DNA of 64,000 nt from Microcoleus sp. AS-A8 (GCA_039962225.1 JAMPKV010000026.1:18527-82526), one strand, 5' to 3'. Shown: positions 18,084-27,893, counted from the stretch's first letter. The notes: generated from the sequence alone by a model not told the origin. Translations and numbers: made by a program.

Positions 18084-18336
18084 GTGACCAACGCCAGAAG
18101 GCATCAAAGGTTAAGAACACTCGAGCAGTTGCTAGCACAAATGGGAGAGCGCAGGTGTGACCAACGCCAGAAGGCATCAAAGGTAGGAACACTTGCTAAT
18201 AACCGATTTTGCTGCTTGAGTTCAGGCAAGTGACCAACGCCAGAAGGCATCAAAGGTAGGAACAACTTCCCGCAGTGCAGCCGGATAGGTGCGCCAGTTG
18301 CCTGACCAACGCCAGAAGGCATCAAAGGTAGGAACA
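18084..18336 (-). CRISPR. Second CRISPR array, right part, with duplicated spacers
   Basis: Repeats lie at 18084 (GGTTAAGAACA variant), 18157, 18230 and 18302. The unit variant repeat - spacer 18120-18156 - repeat - spacer 18192-18229 is the same as the unit starting at 16243, whose second spacer is split by the IS. Thus 146 bp were duplicated in tandem before the insertion. With the left part the array has eight repeats. The last spacer (18265-18301) occurs once. Confidence 0.87.
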
Positions 18337-18991
18337 AGCCGATGGCTGGAAGGCTTGGTGTGAAAGTGTGTCTAACAGCTTAACACAAAAATAGAGTTGG
18401 ACACCAATTTCCTCCACAAAACTTGTTTTTATCTGATTCGCCGATGTCCAAAAACCTTACAGAGAATAGAGTTCAGCAAACGGCAAGCATCTCAAATGCT
18501 TCCCAAAACGCTCTAACCCGCTCCCAACTAGGTTTTCAGCTTTAGTTTGTACTTAGGCGGCTTCGCACTCAGAGATCCTTGCATCAGACAATCCGGTATC
18601 CTGCCTCCTCAACAGGCCAAGCCTCTGGACGGTTGGATGCGATCGCAAGGGCGCTGCGGCTTCTCCAACTGAGTACGCTCTTCTCGCAACGCGATCGCCT
18701 TTGACCAAAAAATGAGAGAGAGAGGGCTAGAACCATTGTCCCTCCTCGCTTCTATCAACCTGTTAACATCACACATATAGTGTTAACAGAATTGGAGATG
18801 AGGGCGCTCGAGGGACACACCCCTGTCGGAATTGTGCGGGAATACGACATCCCTGCTTCTCCAGGGTTGGAGCAAGTATCGTAGAGGATAGTCCCTAAAG
18901 CGATTACACCCAACCTAACAGCAAGCCCTTAGCAAGACCAAGAGCTTAAACTTTGCCGAATCAACTATCCCAACTGTGGTGCAGGTAGACT
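18337..18991. other. Gene-free stretch, putative leader side of the second array
   Basis: No credible ORF is present. If the array is read on the minus strand, the first part would hold its leader. An inverted repeat CTGTTAACA (18760-18768) / TGTTAACAG (18781-18789) lies about 200 bp downstream of the GTPase stop and might end the hsd operon transcript. Two HIP1 sites are present. Confidence 0.4.
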
Positions 18992-20944
18992 CTAATCCTG
19001 ATCCACCAGTGTTCTTAGCCGCCCTGAAACTTCTGTTCGCCATGCCTCGCAGATACGGATTTTCAGTAAATCATGGAGGTGACGCTGTTTAGGACTGTTA
19101 AACCACTCTCGCAATTTTGAAGAAACTTCAAGACGGAATTGTGTACCTTGCCCATATAATTCAGCACATTCCAACCAAACAGAATCACCGTCAAGGGCAG
19201 GTTGAAACACTTGCGAACCAATCTGTTGTGTAACGTTCAAGAACCCGTCGTACCATGAAAGCCAATTAGAATTTAGCTCTCGTAGAAATACATGAGATGG
19301 TTCTAAATCATTATTTCCAAGCATCTGCTGAACGATACCATGTAATCCATAGTAAATTTCCTCTGTATTATTGCGAGCCTTTACTCTTGCTCCATAGCCA
19401 AGTATAAAGTGAACGTCTAAGTTACTCCAGTGGCCTTTTCGCCGTACTGATGCCCAAACTGTACGTGCATGTGTATTCATGATTTCATCAAGCAAAAAAT
19501 CATGAATATCCCAGTTTTGTTCAGGGAAATCTGGATAGCGCTCTAGAAAAATCTTAAGCTCTTTCGAGACATGACCTTGAGCTGTTCTTGCCTGTTCTTC
19601 TTCCTGATGTTTGATAAGATAGTCAACGGCATTACATACTACAGAAATGCGTTCAACTTTCTCTTGTCTTAGAGTGTTTAATTGGCAAATTATGAATTCA
19701 TTGAATTGTTGAGGTGCGTCCAAAAATGAGTTAAAGAAATACATTGGCATATTCTCTATGCCAATACGTTTTAGAAGCAGCTCTACTTGCTCGCCTTTCA
19801 TGATGTAACCATCTTCATCTGTTTCGGCTGGTTCACCACTGTCATCTTTCATAGCGCTCGCTTCCGCTGGTCGAGGCAAAACTAGGAGCTTAACTCTTTC
19901 TGTCAGAACAGTTGATTGACCAGCTTTCTTCAAATGCTCTATAAGATTCTGGGCTGATGTACCTGGAGCATCATTGAATTTGGAACACAATACTGTGATA
20001 GTTCTAGGATTATCTATACAAGCCTGTACATCTGGGCGAATAGCAGTCTGGTCTACCCCTTTCGTATCAATTACTTCGACTTGATATTCGGGTATATCTA
20101 AGGGGCTACGTGGAATGGTTATGTCAACTCTTTGGGGCAGTGAAAACTCTTCATGCCGCCCGTTATTTACGTCCTTGAATGTTTTCTGTAACCATTCCAA
20201 TTCTGATAAGTTAGACATTTCATCGTAAGAGATTTCTCGACGTGTTCTCTTCGGTAGAGCTAGTCTCTGAATGAATTCTGAACACAAAGCATCTAAGCTC
20301 TCAGATTTCTTAGCCAATTCTTTGAGAGGATCATAATATGTTTTTGTTTTACCATCAGATGTCCTCTGACGTTGCCTTGTTAATCCCGCCATATTACGCA
20401 AGGCTCGATCAATCTCTTTAGAAACTCCTTTAATTTGGCTTTCCTTGCCTGTAGGGGAGCCATCTTTTACAACATCTCCACTTTCATAAGTTCCTGCACA
20501 CAGTTCTTCTGCAAATCGATATATTTCAGTATCGGCTTGAGGTTCCACTAGAACAGAGTAGTGAAGTCCTTGCCTGATTCTTACTTCGCAGACTGTTGTT
20601 CCACCGCCACCTGTTTCTAGTGCAGTAGTTGGAAGCTCCGATTTACCGGATTTTGGGAAAATTAATCCTGTTTGAAGGCAAACAGCAGTAGTCTTACCTA
20701 CACCAATATCACCAACATACGCAATTGAATGATGAAGTGATGAAAGATACTTAGCTGCCTGTAAAAGAGACTCTTCATGCATCTTTACCTCTCCGTATAA
20801 GGGAGTCGGCAAATTCTTCTTTCTACAAAAACTTCTCAATTTCTGAAGTGTGAGTTCTGCTTTGTAAAGAGCTTCTCGTTGAGGATGGCTGAAAGGTGGT
20901 TGCTCCAGTATCTCCCACCTCTCATTTAAGTTGATGTTATTCAT
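18992..20944 (-). CDS. Dynamin-like P-loop GTPase attached to the type I RM operon
   Basis: The 650-aa protein has a Walker A/G1 GDIGVGKTT near residue 78 and a G3-like VEVIDTKGVDQTAI near residue 290. VLCSKFNDAPG near residue 318 may serve as G4. A long helical C-terminal half follows. It lacks membrane segments. The layout (GTPase head, helical stalk) recalls dynamin-superfamily or large virus-resistance GTPases. It is 79 bp downstream of hsdS on the same strand and is probably co-transcribed. Large GTPases and NTPases often accompany RM genes in defence islands; its role here is unknown. Confidence 0.6.
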   Translation of the reverse strand: MNNINLNERWEILEQPPFSHPQREALYKAELTLQKLRSFCRKKNLPTPLYGEVKMHEESLLQAAKYLSSLHHSIAYVGDIGVGKTTAVCLQTGLIFPKSGKSELPTTALETGGGGTTVCEVRIRQGLHYSVLVEPQADTEIYRFAEELCAGTYESGDVVKDGSPTGKESQIKGVSKEIDRALRNMAGLTRQRQRTSDGKTKTYYDPLKELAKKSESLDALCSEFIQRLALPKRTRREISYDEMSNLSELEWLQKTFKDVNNGRHEEFSLPQRVDITIPRSPLDIPEYQVEVIDTKGVDQTAIRPDVQACIDNPRTITVLCSKFNDAPGTSAQNLIEHLKKAGQSTVLTERVKLLVLPRPAEASAMKDDSGEPAETDEDGYIMKGEQVELLLKRIGIENMPMYFFNSFLDAPQQFNEFIICQLNTLRQEKVERISVVCNAVDYLIKHQEEEQARTAQGHVSKELKIFLERYPDFPEQNWDIHDFLLDEIMNTHARTVWASVRRKGHWSNLDVHFILGYGARVKARNNTEEIYYGLHGIVQQMLGNNDLEPSHVFLRELNSNWLSWYDGFLNVTQQIGSQVFQPALDGDSVWLECAELYGQGTQFRLEVSSKLREWFNSPKQRHLHDLLKIRICEAWRTEVSGRLRTLVDQD

Positions 20945-21023
20945 AGATATTTTTTTTGCATGTATGCTTTGTTAGATGGACAGAATGCCCATATTTGCTG
21001 CCTGAAGCCTAACCTACGAATAT

Positions 21024-22688
21024 CTAAATTGTCAGGTGGCTGATGGCGGATGCGGCAAAGCTCTCTGCCCGTTGCTGGCTTTGGCGCAGGCTGGCTTCAA
21101 GTTGATTGCAGAGTTGCATCAGTTCATCGACCTTAGCGACGATGCGTTTTTGTTCACCAAGAGGTGGATAAGGTATTTTGTACTGTTTGATTGCACCTAA
21201 CCCTAAATCGGGAACACCAATACTCTGAGTACTTGAAATTGCTTGCTCTAAAGCTAATTTTGAATCCAGAAAGTAACGTAGATACCTAACATTTATAAAC
21301 TGGTATTTAGGTCGAATTAGACAGCAAGAATATGAGATAAGAAATGTTGTATCTACTTCAACCAGCCTTGCTTTACCTAATTTTGCTCCAATTCTGGAGT
21401 AGACAATATCACCTTTCCTAGGTTTTATTTTTCGTGATAAGCGTTCGTAGTCTTCCTCAGAGATATACTTTGGAGCGCTGAAATCTAAAGTTCCATCATC
21501 TTTTAAGTCTTTAGCAGATAAAAAAGGAACTCCCTGTTTAACTGCTTGAGGCATTTTATGGTCAATATCTCCAATTTGCTCACACACAAAGTCTAAGTAT
21601 GTCCATTCCCAAGATTGAGGAATATCAAAAATACTTGGGCAGATTAAAGGATTTAAAAGATTTTTTCTCCGACTATTTTTCTTTGTTACTGGCTCTTCTT
21701 GCTCCTGCTGTATCGCTTTAAGAAGTTCTGAGGCGCTGGGAGTTTCAGTAGACTGTTGCGTGAGACGACCTTGAAATGCCAATTTTAGAGCTGATTGGCG
21801 CAAGCCGTTTACGTCTTCAGGATGTTGGCTGAGGTTGTGCCAGTTGTCACGGACAAACGCCCAAGCAGCATCCAACTCCTCATCAGTTTCGGCGTTCATG
21901 AGGGAGGCGATCGCACTTCCCCTCAGTTTTTGCCGCAGGTTGTCTCGCGTTTGCTGGGCGGCTTCGTAGCGATCGCACAACGCCATCAACTCATCCACCT
22001 TCTCAACAATCCGCTTCTGTTCAGCAAGAGGAGGAAGAGGAACTGGAATTGAGTTCATCTTTGCCTGATTCATCTTTGGCTGTGCCGTGCCAGTTATATA
22101 GGGCTTCAAGTCAATCGCATTAATGAAGACCTCAAAGTATCGAAGACAATCTACTGAAAGACTGTCTAAAACATGAGCATGATTATTTACCCAATATTTT
22201 CCACTTGCAATGAAGGCAATAGGTGTTGAGCGATTTACAAGATTTGCGCCATCTTCCCCAATTAATAGCAGTGGTTCGTCAAAAAGATAATCATCTATTT
22301 TATCAATAACTCCAGAAGCACCATAATAGTCATATTCTCCTTGGCGTAGTGTTCGCTGCTCCCTTGATAAAGGAATACGTTCACCATCACGGCAAATCGT
22401 AGCATCTCCAAATCTTATCCATTTCCATCCATTAGGCAATTCATGAGACATTTCTTTTAGCTCGACTGGTGGTAGGGAGTCAGATTGCCTAATCTTCTTT
22501 TCCTTAATTAGCTGCTCTTTCTTAAACCTAATTTTTTCGACTAGAACTGAAGCTGGTTTATCCTCTGGATTTTGCGGTACTAACTTTCCCCGCACTGCCA
22601 GGTCTAAAATGAGCGATCGCAGTTTTGGAATACCACCGGGAGCTTCTACGATCGCATCAAAGTTTTCTAAAAACGTCTTGAAATCCAT
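21024..22688 (-). CDS. hsdS: Type I restriction-modification specificity subunit HsdS
   Basis: This protein of about 554 aa has two target-recognition domains, each ending in a conserved helix. The first contains LPPLAEQKRIVEKVDELMAL near residue 223 and the second PPLGEQKRIVAKVDELMQLC near residue 520; these are the classic HsdS spacer helices. The N-terminal extension (FLENFDAIVEAPGGIPKLRS) matches the Hsd family found with EcoEI-type HsdR. The subunit sets the DNA sequence recognised by the HsdM2S methylase and HsdR2M2S nuclease. The ATG at 22688 overlaps the original hsdM stop (TGATG); a TTG one codon earlier is possible. Confidence 0.9.
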   Translation of the reverse strand: MDFKTFLENFDAIVEAPGGIPKLRSLILDLAVRGKLVPQNPEDKPASVLVEKIRFKKEQLIKEKKIRQSDSLPPVELKEMSHELPNGWKWIRFGDATICRDGERIPLSREQRTLRQGEYDYYGASGVIDKIDDYLFDEPLLLIGEDGANLVNRSTPIAFIASGKYWVNNHAHVLDSLSVDCLRYFEVFINAIDLKPYITGTAQPKMNQAKMNSIPVPLPPLAEQKRIVEKVDELMALCDRYEAAQQTRDNLRQKLRGSAIASLMNAETDEELDAAWAFVRDNWHNLSQHPEDVNGLRQSALKLAFQGRLTQQSTETPSASELLKAIQQEQEEPVTKKNSRRKNLLNPLICPSIFDIPQSWEWTYLDFVCEQIGDIDHKMPQAVKQGVPFLSAKDLKDDGTLDFSAPKYISEEDYERLSRKIKPRKGDIVYSRIGAKLGKARLVEVDTTFLISYSCCLIRPKYQFINVRYLRYFLDSKLALEQAISSTQSIGVPDLGLGAIKQYKIPYPPLGEQKRIVAKVDELMQLCNQLEASLRQSQQRAESFAASAISHLTI

Positions 22689-22843
22689 CAACTCTCACCT
22701 CGTTCCAGGGCTGCTACCAGGCTGTTTTTTAAGGCTTGGCGGTCATTCTCTGCCTGAATAACAGCTTCCTGATATTGTTTCAGCAGCACTACTGGGTCTT
22801 CATGGATATTTTATGGGGCATTAGGGTTCTTGATATCCAGGTT
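22688..22843 (-). pseudogene. Severed C-terminal end of hsdM
   Basis: After the first TAA (22846-22844) the same frame continues with protein-like sequence NLDIKNPNAP. It meets a second TAA (22813-22811), then runs NIHEDPVVLLKQYQEAVIQA and on to ERGES, ending at the TGA that overlaps the hsdS ATG. This is the usual HsdM C-terminal helix. Two nonsense codons without a frameshift are therefore inside an otherwise intact gene. Confidence 0.8.
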
Positions 22844-24160
22844 TTAGCCATTAGCAATGATGGTTTCAACAGACACCTTCCAGGCATATTCATTTTCCTG
22901 GCGGTTCTCCCACCAAGCTTTCTCGGCATCAAACTCCTCAATCCGCATCGGCTTAGTCTTGTTGTAAGACTTCGCCCCCGGTGGGTAGGGATGCTCGTAA
23001 TACCAGACATCTGTAGTAGGTGTGCCCTTAGTGAAAAACAAGACATTGGTGCGAATGCTGGTGTAAGGACTAAACACCCCATTCGGAAGTCGGACAATCG
23101 TGTGCAGGTTACAGTCGCGCAGCAGCTTCTGTTTAATGCGAGACTTGATGCCCTCGCCAAACAACGTCCCATCCGGGAGAACGATCGCGGCTCTGCCCCC
23201 ATCCTTCAGCAGTTCCATCACCAGCACTAAAAACAGGTCTGCCGTCTCCCGCGTCTGAAACTCGGTGGGAAAGCCCCGCTCAATTCCATCCTCCTCCATG
23301 CCCCCAAAGGGCGGGTTCGTCACCACAATATCCACCTGGTCATCGCGCCCATACTCCCGAAGCGGTTTGCGGAGTGTATTGTCGTGGCGTATCGTCGTCG
23401 GCACCTCAATGCCATGCACCATCATGTTGGTCACACAAAGCAGGTGAGGCAGTTGTTTCTTCTCCACCCCCAGAATGCTCCGCTTCACCCGTTCTAACTG
23501 TTCAGGCGATTTTGTCTGCTTTTTTAGATGTTCATAGACACTGGTCAAAAAGCCACCCGTACCGCAGGCAGGGTCAAGTACCTTCTCGCCCAGTTGTGGA
23601 TTCACCATATCCACGGCAAACTGAGTCACCGCACGAGGCGTATAAAACTCTCCCGCATTTCCAGCACTTTGGAGGTTTTTGAGAATCTGTTCGTAAATCT
23701 CACCAAACACATGGCGGGTCTGAGACTGGTTAAAGTCGATGCTTTCGTTAATCTTGTCTACCACCTGCCGCAGCTGTGTGCCTGACTTCATGTAGTTGTA
23801 GGCATCCTGAAACACATCCCGGAGCAGTTTCGCTCGTTCTAGAGCGATTCCGTCCAGGTCATCGACTGCCAGTTCCTTGAGTGTGGGAAACAATTGTCCA
23901 TCGACTAATTTCAGCAAGTCATCTCCCGTAGGCGCATTCTTGCCCAGGCGATTACTATCTGCCCACTCATCCCAGCGCAAATCCAAGGGCAGCGGTGAAT
24001 CGTAGTTATCATCATTCAACTCCAGCTCGGCATCCTGGTCGCTGAAAATTTTGTAGAATAGCATCCAGCCAAGCTGACCAATTCGCTGGGCATCGCCATC
24101 TACCCCGACATCTTTCCGCATGATGTCTTGAATCGATTTGATGGTAGCACTCAGCGACAT
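22844..24160 (-). CDS. hsdM: Type I DNA methyltransferase HsdM, truncated by in-frame stop
   Basis: The 438-aa product carries the N6-adenine methylase motifs: motif I DPACGTGGFLTS near residue 197 and motif IV NPPFGG near residue 283. The HsdM N-terminal domain is also present (RIGQLGWMLFYKIFSDQDAE). The full frame would be 490 codons to the TGA at 22690-22688, so 52 codons are lost, including the helix that packs on HsdS. The catalytic core is complete, but assembly with HsdS may be impaired. The gene sits 57 bp after hsdR. Alternatives are read-through of TAA or a sequence error. Confidence 0.85.
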   Translation of the reverse strand: MSLSATIKSIQDIMRKDVGVDGDAQRIGQLGWMLFYKIFSDQDAELELNDDNYDSPLPLDLRWDEWADSNRLGKNAPTGDDLLKLVDGQLFPTLKELAVDDLDGIALERAKLLRDVFQDAYNYMKSGTQLRQVVDKINESIDFNQSQTRHVFGEIYEQILKNLQSAGNAGEFYTPRAVTQFAVDMVNPQLGEKVLDPACGTGGFLTSVYEHLKKQTKSPEQLERVKRSILGVEKKQLPHLLCVTNMMVHGIEVPTTIRHDNTLRKPLREYGRDDQVDIVVTNPPFGGMEEDGIERGFPTEFQTRETADLFLVLVMELLKDGGRAAIVLPDGTLFGEGIKSRIKQKLLRDCNLHTIVRLPNGVFSPYTSIRTNVLFFTKGTPTTDVWYYEHPYPPGAKSYNKTKPMRIEEFDAEKAWWENRQENEYAWKVSVETIIANG

Positions 24161-24217
24161 AAAAACGTCCTTTTTTCAGACACTAAGAAACAGTTGTACT
24201 CTAGTTCGGTAACAGCC

Positions 24218-26596
24218 TCAAGCCCCTCGGTCTTCGTACAACAGGGACTCTAGCTCTCGAATCGCGGCTTTGTACTGCTGTTTGTTACCAAAACTGCGGA
24301 CGAGTTCCACCGGCGTTCCCAGCTTGGCAAAGGGGTCAAGCTGTAAGACCGTGGTATCTTCGATCGCAATGATGCCCTGGTCGGCATACTTATCCAGTAG
24401 AGCATTCAATACGATACGGGCCGTTTCACCATATTTCGTAAACACATCCCGCTTCCGCACTTGCTCAGCCCGTTCCTTGCGAGTCAGGGGAGGACGGTCA
24501 AAGGCAACATGGCAAACCAAGTCGAAGAGGTCATAGTCTTTACCGACCATCTCTTCCAAAGCTTCTAGAATCACCCCATGCCCTTGCAACTCATCAAGAA
24601 TGGCTTGTTTGCGATCCGCTTCGTCCCACTTATTGAGAAAGCGATCGAGAGACTGATACGCTTCACTGACGGTGCGACGGGTATAATCCTTTAGCGACTC
24701 TGTAGTCAGTTGTCCATCTTTGTTGTAGTAGCTTACCCGTTCCGCTGCAACCTCGAACTCCTGCCGACCGACTCGATACTTGACGCGAACTGACTTGTCA
24801 GGGTTGGCGCGATCGCCATTATCGCCCATATCATCGCCATCACTATTCCCCTTTGCTCTTGTCTTAGTGACCGTTCCGGTTGGTTGGCTCTCTTTACCAA
24901 AGTCTTCATCCTGAATCGGTGGGCCGTCCCAATTGGGGTCATTAAAGAGTTGGGTGGCGTTGCGAAAATCAATTATCGTGAAGAAATTCTTGCCATAGTC
25001 CGGGCGTAAGCGTGTACCCCGACCAATAATCTGCTTAAACTCGGTCATGGATTGGATACGGCGATCCAACACAATCACATGGCAGGTTTGGGCATCTACC
25101 CCCGTCGTCATCAGCTTAGAGGTGGTAGCAATCACCGGATACGTCTCTTTGGGATTGATAAAGTTATCGATTTGAGCTTTACCCTCCCTCTCATCCCCCG
25201 TAATTTGCATGACGTAACGGTGGTCTTTGAGAACAAGCTTTTCATTCAGCTTTACGTTATTCAAGGCTTCTCGCATTCGTTCGGCGTGGTCAACGTCCTC
25301 ACAAAACACAATGGTCTTCCGCATTGGGTCGCCATCGTGCAGGAACTTACTGACATACTCCGCGACCCGTCGATCTCGTTTATCAAAGGTAATCGTTCGG
25401 TCATAGTCCAGCAGGTTATAGTCCCGCTGCTCGATTAGTTGATCGTTATCGTCGTACTCTCCTGCTTCGGGTGTCCAACCTTCCAGGTCTATATCCAAAT
25501 CCACCTGTATCTTACGGAAGGGAGCCAGGAAACCATCTTCGATTCCCTGCTTGAGGGAGTATTCAAAAATCGATTCACCAAAGTAGTCAATGTTTGAGAC
25601 GTACTTAGTTTCCTTTGGCGTTGCCGTCAGTCCTACCTGAATCGCCTCTTTGAAGTAATCGAGTACCTGACGCCAATTGGAGTCGTCTGCTGCACTACCC
25701 CGGTGACACTCATCAATCACCACCAGGTCGAAGAAGTCGCGATCAAACTTCTCGTAGAGGTTATCCCGTTCTTCATTGCCGATGATTGCTTGATACAGCC
25801 CCAGATAGATTTCATAGGAGGTATTAATCCGCCCAGTTTCATTATCCACCAGCCTGCGGTCTAGCTTGGTCATGACCTCTCCAAAGGGGCGAAAGTCATT
25901 GGTAATTGTTTGGTCTACCAACGCATTGCGGTCTGCCAGAAACAAAACTCGCTTGACAACCTTTGTCTTCCACAGTCGCCAGATAATATTAAAGACCGTG
26001 TAAGTTTTACCCGCCCCAGTTGCCATCACCAGCAAACAGCGTTTCTGACCACCGGCAATCGCTTCAATGGTGCGATTGACTGCTAGTTGCTGATAGTATC
26101 GGGGTTCCTTCCCGCCAATCTCAATGAAATAGGAGGACGTTAGCAACTCCTCATTGGCGGATTGTAAAGCCCTCCACTGTTTATAGTGCTGCCATAGTTC
26201 TTCAGGTGACGGAAAGGCATTTAGGCTGATTTGCTGTTCTATCTGAGCGTAGGTGCCGCTCTTGTCATGGAATAGGAAGCCGTCCCCATTCGAGGAAAAG
26301 ACAAAGGGAACTTGCAGAGTCTCTGCATAGCCAAGTGCCTGCTGTATCCCTGCTCTTACACTATGGTTGTTGTCTTTGGCTTCAATGACTGCAATCGGCT
26401 GATTCGATGGGTAATACAGCAGGTAGTCTGCCCGCTTCCTCGCTCCTCGCCCCGCCATCTGGCCCCGGACAATCATCTGACCGTCTGTAAAGCCATATTC
26501 CCTGCGAATTTGACTCTTTTTCCAACCTGCCTCATAAAGGGCAGGTGTAATGTAGCGATCGCAGATATCAGCTTCACTCAGATCTTTCTTACTCAT
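24218..26596 (-). CDS. hsdR: Type I restriction endonuclease subunit HsdR (EcoEI-like)
   Basis: The 792-aa protein has an N-terminal PD-(D/E)xK nuclease domain (RADYLLYYPSNQPIAVIEAK, residues about 55-74). An SF2 translocase follows: Walker A MATGAGKTYT near 190, Walker B/DEAH-type VVIDECHRG near 290, GLTATPKETK near 325, and TTGVDAQTCHVIVLDRRIQ plus QIIGRGTRLRP near 500-530. It cleaves unmethylated DNA after ATP-driven translocation, together with HsdM/HsdS. It is the first gene of the operon. The frame is intact, so a functional nuclease paired with a damaged HsdM would be a hazard unless methylation still works. Confidence 0.92.
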   Translation of the reverse strand: MSKKDLSEADICDRYITPALYEAGWKKSQIRREYGFTDGQMIVRGQMAGRGARKRADYLLYYPSNQPIAVIEAKDNNHSVRAGIQQALGYAETLQVPFVFSSNGDGFLFHDKSGTYAQIEQQISLNAFPSPEELWQHYKQWRALQSANEELLTSSYFIEIGGKEPRYYQQLAVNRTIEAIAGGQKRCLLVMATGAGKTYTVFNIIWRLWKTKVVKRVLFLADRNALVDQTITNDFRPFGEVMTKLDRRLVDNETGRINTSYEIYLGLYQAIIGNEERDNLYEKFDRDFFDLVVIDECHRGSAADDSNWRQVLDYFKEAIQVGLTATPKETKYVSNIDYFGESIFEYSLKQGIEDGFLAPFRKIQVDLDIDLEGWTPEAGEYDDNDQLIEQRDYNLLDYDRTITFDKRDRRVAEYVSKFLHDGDPMRKTIVFCEDVDHAERMREALNNVKLNEKLVLKDHRYVMQITGDEREGKAQIDNFINPKETYPVIATTSKLMTTGVDAQTCHVIVLDRRIQSMTEFKQIIGRGTRLRPDYGKNFFTIIDFRNATQLFNDPNWDGPPIQDEDFGKESQPTGTVTKTRAKGNSDGDDMGDNGDRANPDKSVRVKYRVGRQEFEVAAERVSYYNKDGQLTTESLKDYTRRTVSEAYQSLDRFLNKWDEADRKQAILDELQGHGVILEALEEMVGKDYDLFDLVCHVAFDRPPLTRKERAEQVRKRDVFTKYGETARIVLNALLDKYADQGIIAIEDTTVLQLDPFAKLGTPVELVRSFGNKQQYKAAIRELESLLYEDRGA

Positions 26597-27624
26597 TAGT
26601 TGTAGTCTGGAAGTCTCACACTATAAAGTCTTCCCAAGAAATGAGCTGCGTCCGTATTCACGACCCCAGCCGCACGGAAATGTTCTTAGGTAGTCTTATA
26701 TCGAGACTAACCAAAGACTCACTACCTGGACATAGTATATTTACTGAACTTTGAAGCTTTGCCCCCAAAATAAATAAGAGAGTCACGTTTGCGGCTCTCT
26801 CGATCATCAGGGTGCATCTACTAACCTTATTATTACGCTCAGGGGTGGGGGGCGTCACCCCCTATTTGTGAAGTGTTGATGAAACGTGAGATTCGCGATC
26901 GCCACAGTCGCTTCACATTTGGCGTCCTGGTCTGTTCCAAAAACGACCGATTGATGCTATACCGAGCCAACCCGCCTTCAACCTGTCTTCCAGCCCCTGG
27001 CGGGTGTACCAGAAACCGTCATTTTATCTATGTCTCTAAAATCCTCTTGCCCTAAGTTCGACATAATTTTTGTCATACTCTAGCAATGTGATAATAAAAT
27101 TATTTTTTAAGGTATTCTGACTATCCCTTCTTGGCTAGAGCCAAGTTAAGCCAAGGGGACATGAGCAATCCTTATAAATTAACTACCCAAAACTTTTCTC
27201 TAATACCGATAACTCTCACAACTGGTAGTAGGTAAACGCCTGGAACAACGGTATAGCGTTATTTTGGCTAATACCGGAAAATGATGGCGTAGTAGGGACA
27301 GAAATTAGCCGCTTGTTGAGAATTACTCCCCGATTGTTGCAAATGATTGATAAGTTGGGGTTAACCTTCTTTACTAACGCTGTCGGTACACGCGAAGGTC
27401 TCACAAGAGGTAGCGTAAAAATCATTACGTATCGGAATTTGGGTTGTTCGTAGGAACTGAGGTGGGGTATCTAGGTCAAACTCGCTGGTTTTTTGCCACC
27501 AGCTCCTAATATAAATATTTAAATTAGAACTTTACAACTATTCGGCGAGGGTGTGCTTGGAGAGGCTTACGCGATCGCTTGCGAGAGGGGGAATCCCGTT
27601 GTCCCAAAATTGACCGATAATGAT
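26597..27624. other. Gene-poor stretch upstream of hsdR
   Basis: There is no convincing gene. Short frames at 26658-26858 (minus) and 26873-27055 (plus) lack family signals and ribosome sites. A possible -10 box for hsdR, TATAGT on the minus strand, lies at 26625-26620. A protein-like fragment without a start is listed separately at 27232-27453. HIP1 sites appear near 27570 and 27627. Confidence 0.35.
27232..27453 (+). pseudogene. Fragment resembling a winged-helix segment
   Basis: A frame open from a TAG at 27229 to a TAG at 27451 reads GVVGTEISRLLRITPRLLQM and DKLGLTFFTNAVGTREGLTR. It looks like a helix-turn-helix portion of a larger protein, but it has no start codon except an internal ATG and no ribosome site. 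It may be a remnant of a replication or regulatory protein. I do not recognise a family with confidence. Confidence 0.3.
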
Positions 27625-27875
27625 GCGATCGCCTGACCTTATTTTAATATTTAAATAACAGCCCAGTTGTCAGTTCTCTTTTTAACATAGGGGACAATTA
27701 TAATTAGGTTCACTGGTGTGATCAGCGCTTCGCGATCGCGCCCCCGAATCGTCTAAGTTTAATATTCAACTTAGACATTTGTTGTCATTGATTTTAACAT
27801 AGGGGAGAATTATATTTTTGGGTCAGTTTTGAATGCGATCTGCGCGACGCCGCAGAGCTTCGCTATCGCACCCCC
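27625..27875. repeat. Dispersed 250-bp repeat, copy 1
   Basis: This stretch matches 50735-50988 along its length: a HIP1 site, CTTATTTTAATATT, TAATTAGGTTCACTGGTG, a GTCTAAGTT/AACTTAGAC palindrome (27751-27776 here), TTGTTGTCATTG, AGGGGAGAATTATATTTTTG, and a terminal CTTCGCTATCGCACCCC. It contains no ORF. It lies just downstream of the truncated DUF3987 paralogue, as copy 2 lies downstream of the intact DUF3987/236-aa gene pair. Confidence 0.75.
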
Positions 27876-27893
27876 CTGACACCGTTGATTTTT

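Noticed and set aside
16024..18337. Frames repeating VPTFDAFWRWS or MFLPLMPSGVG
   Set aside because: Translation of the second CRISPR repeat on the minus strand.
26873..27055. 60-codon plus-strand frame upstream of hsdR
   Set aside because: No ribosome site and no recognisable fold; the sequence could be a fragment but cannot be supported.
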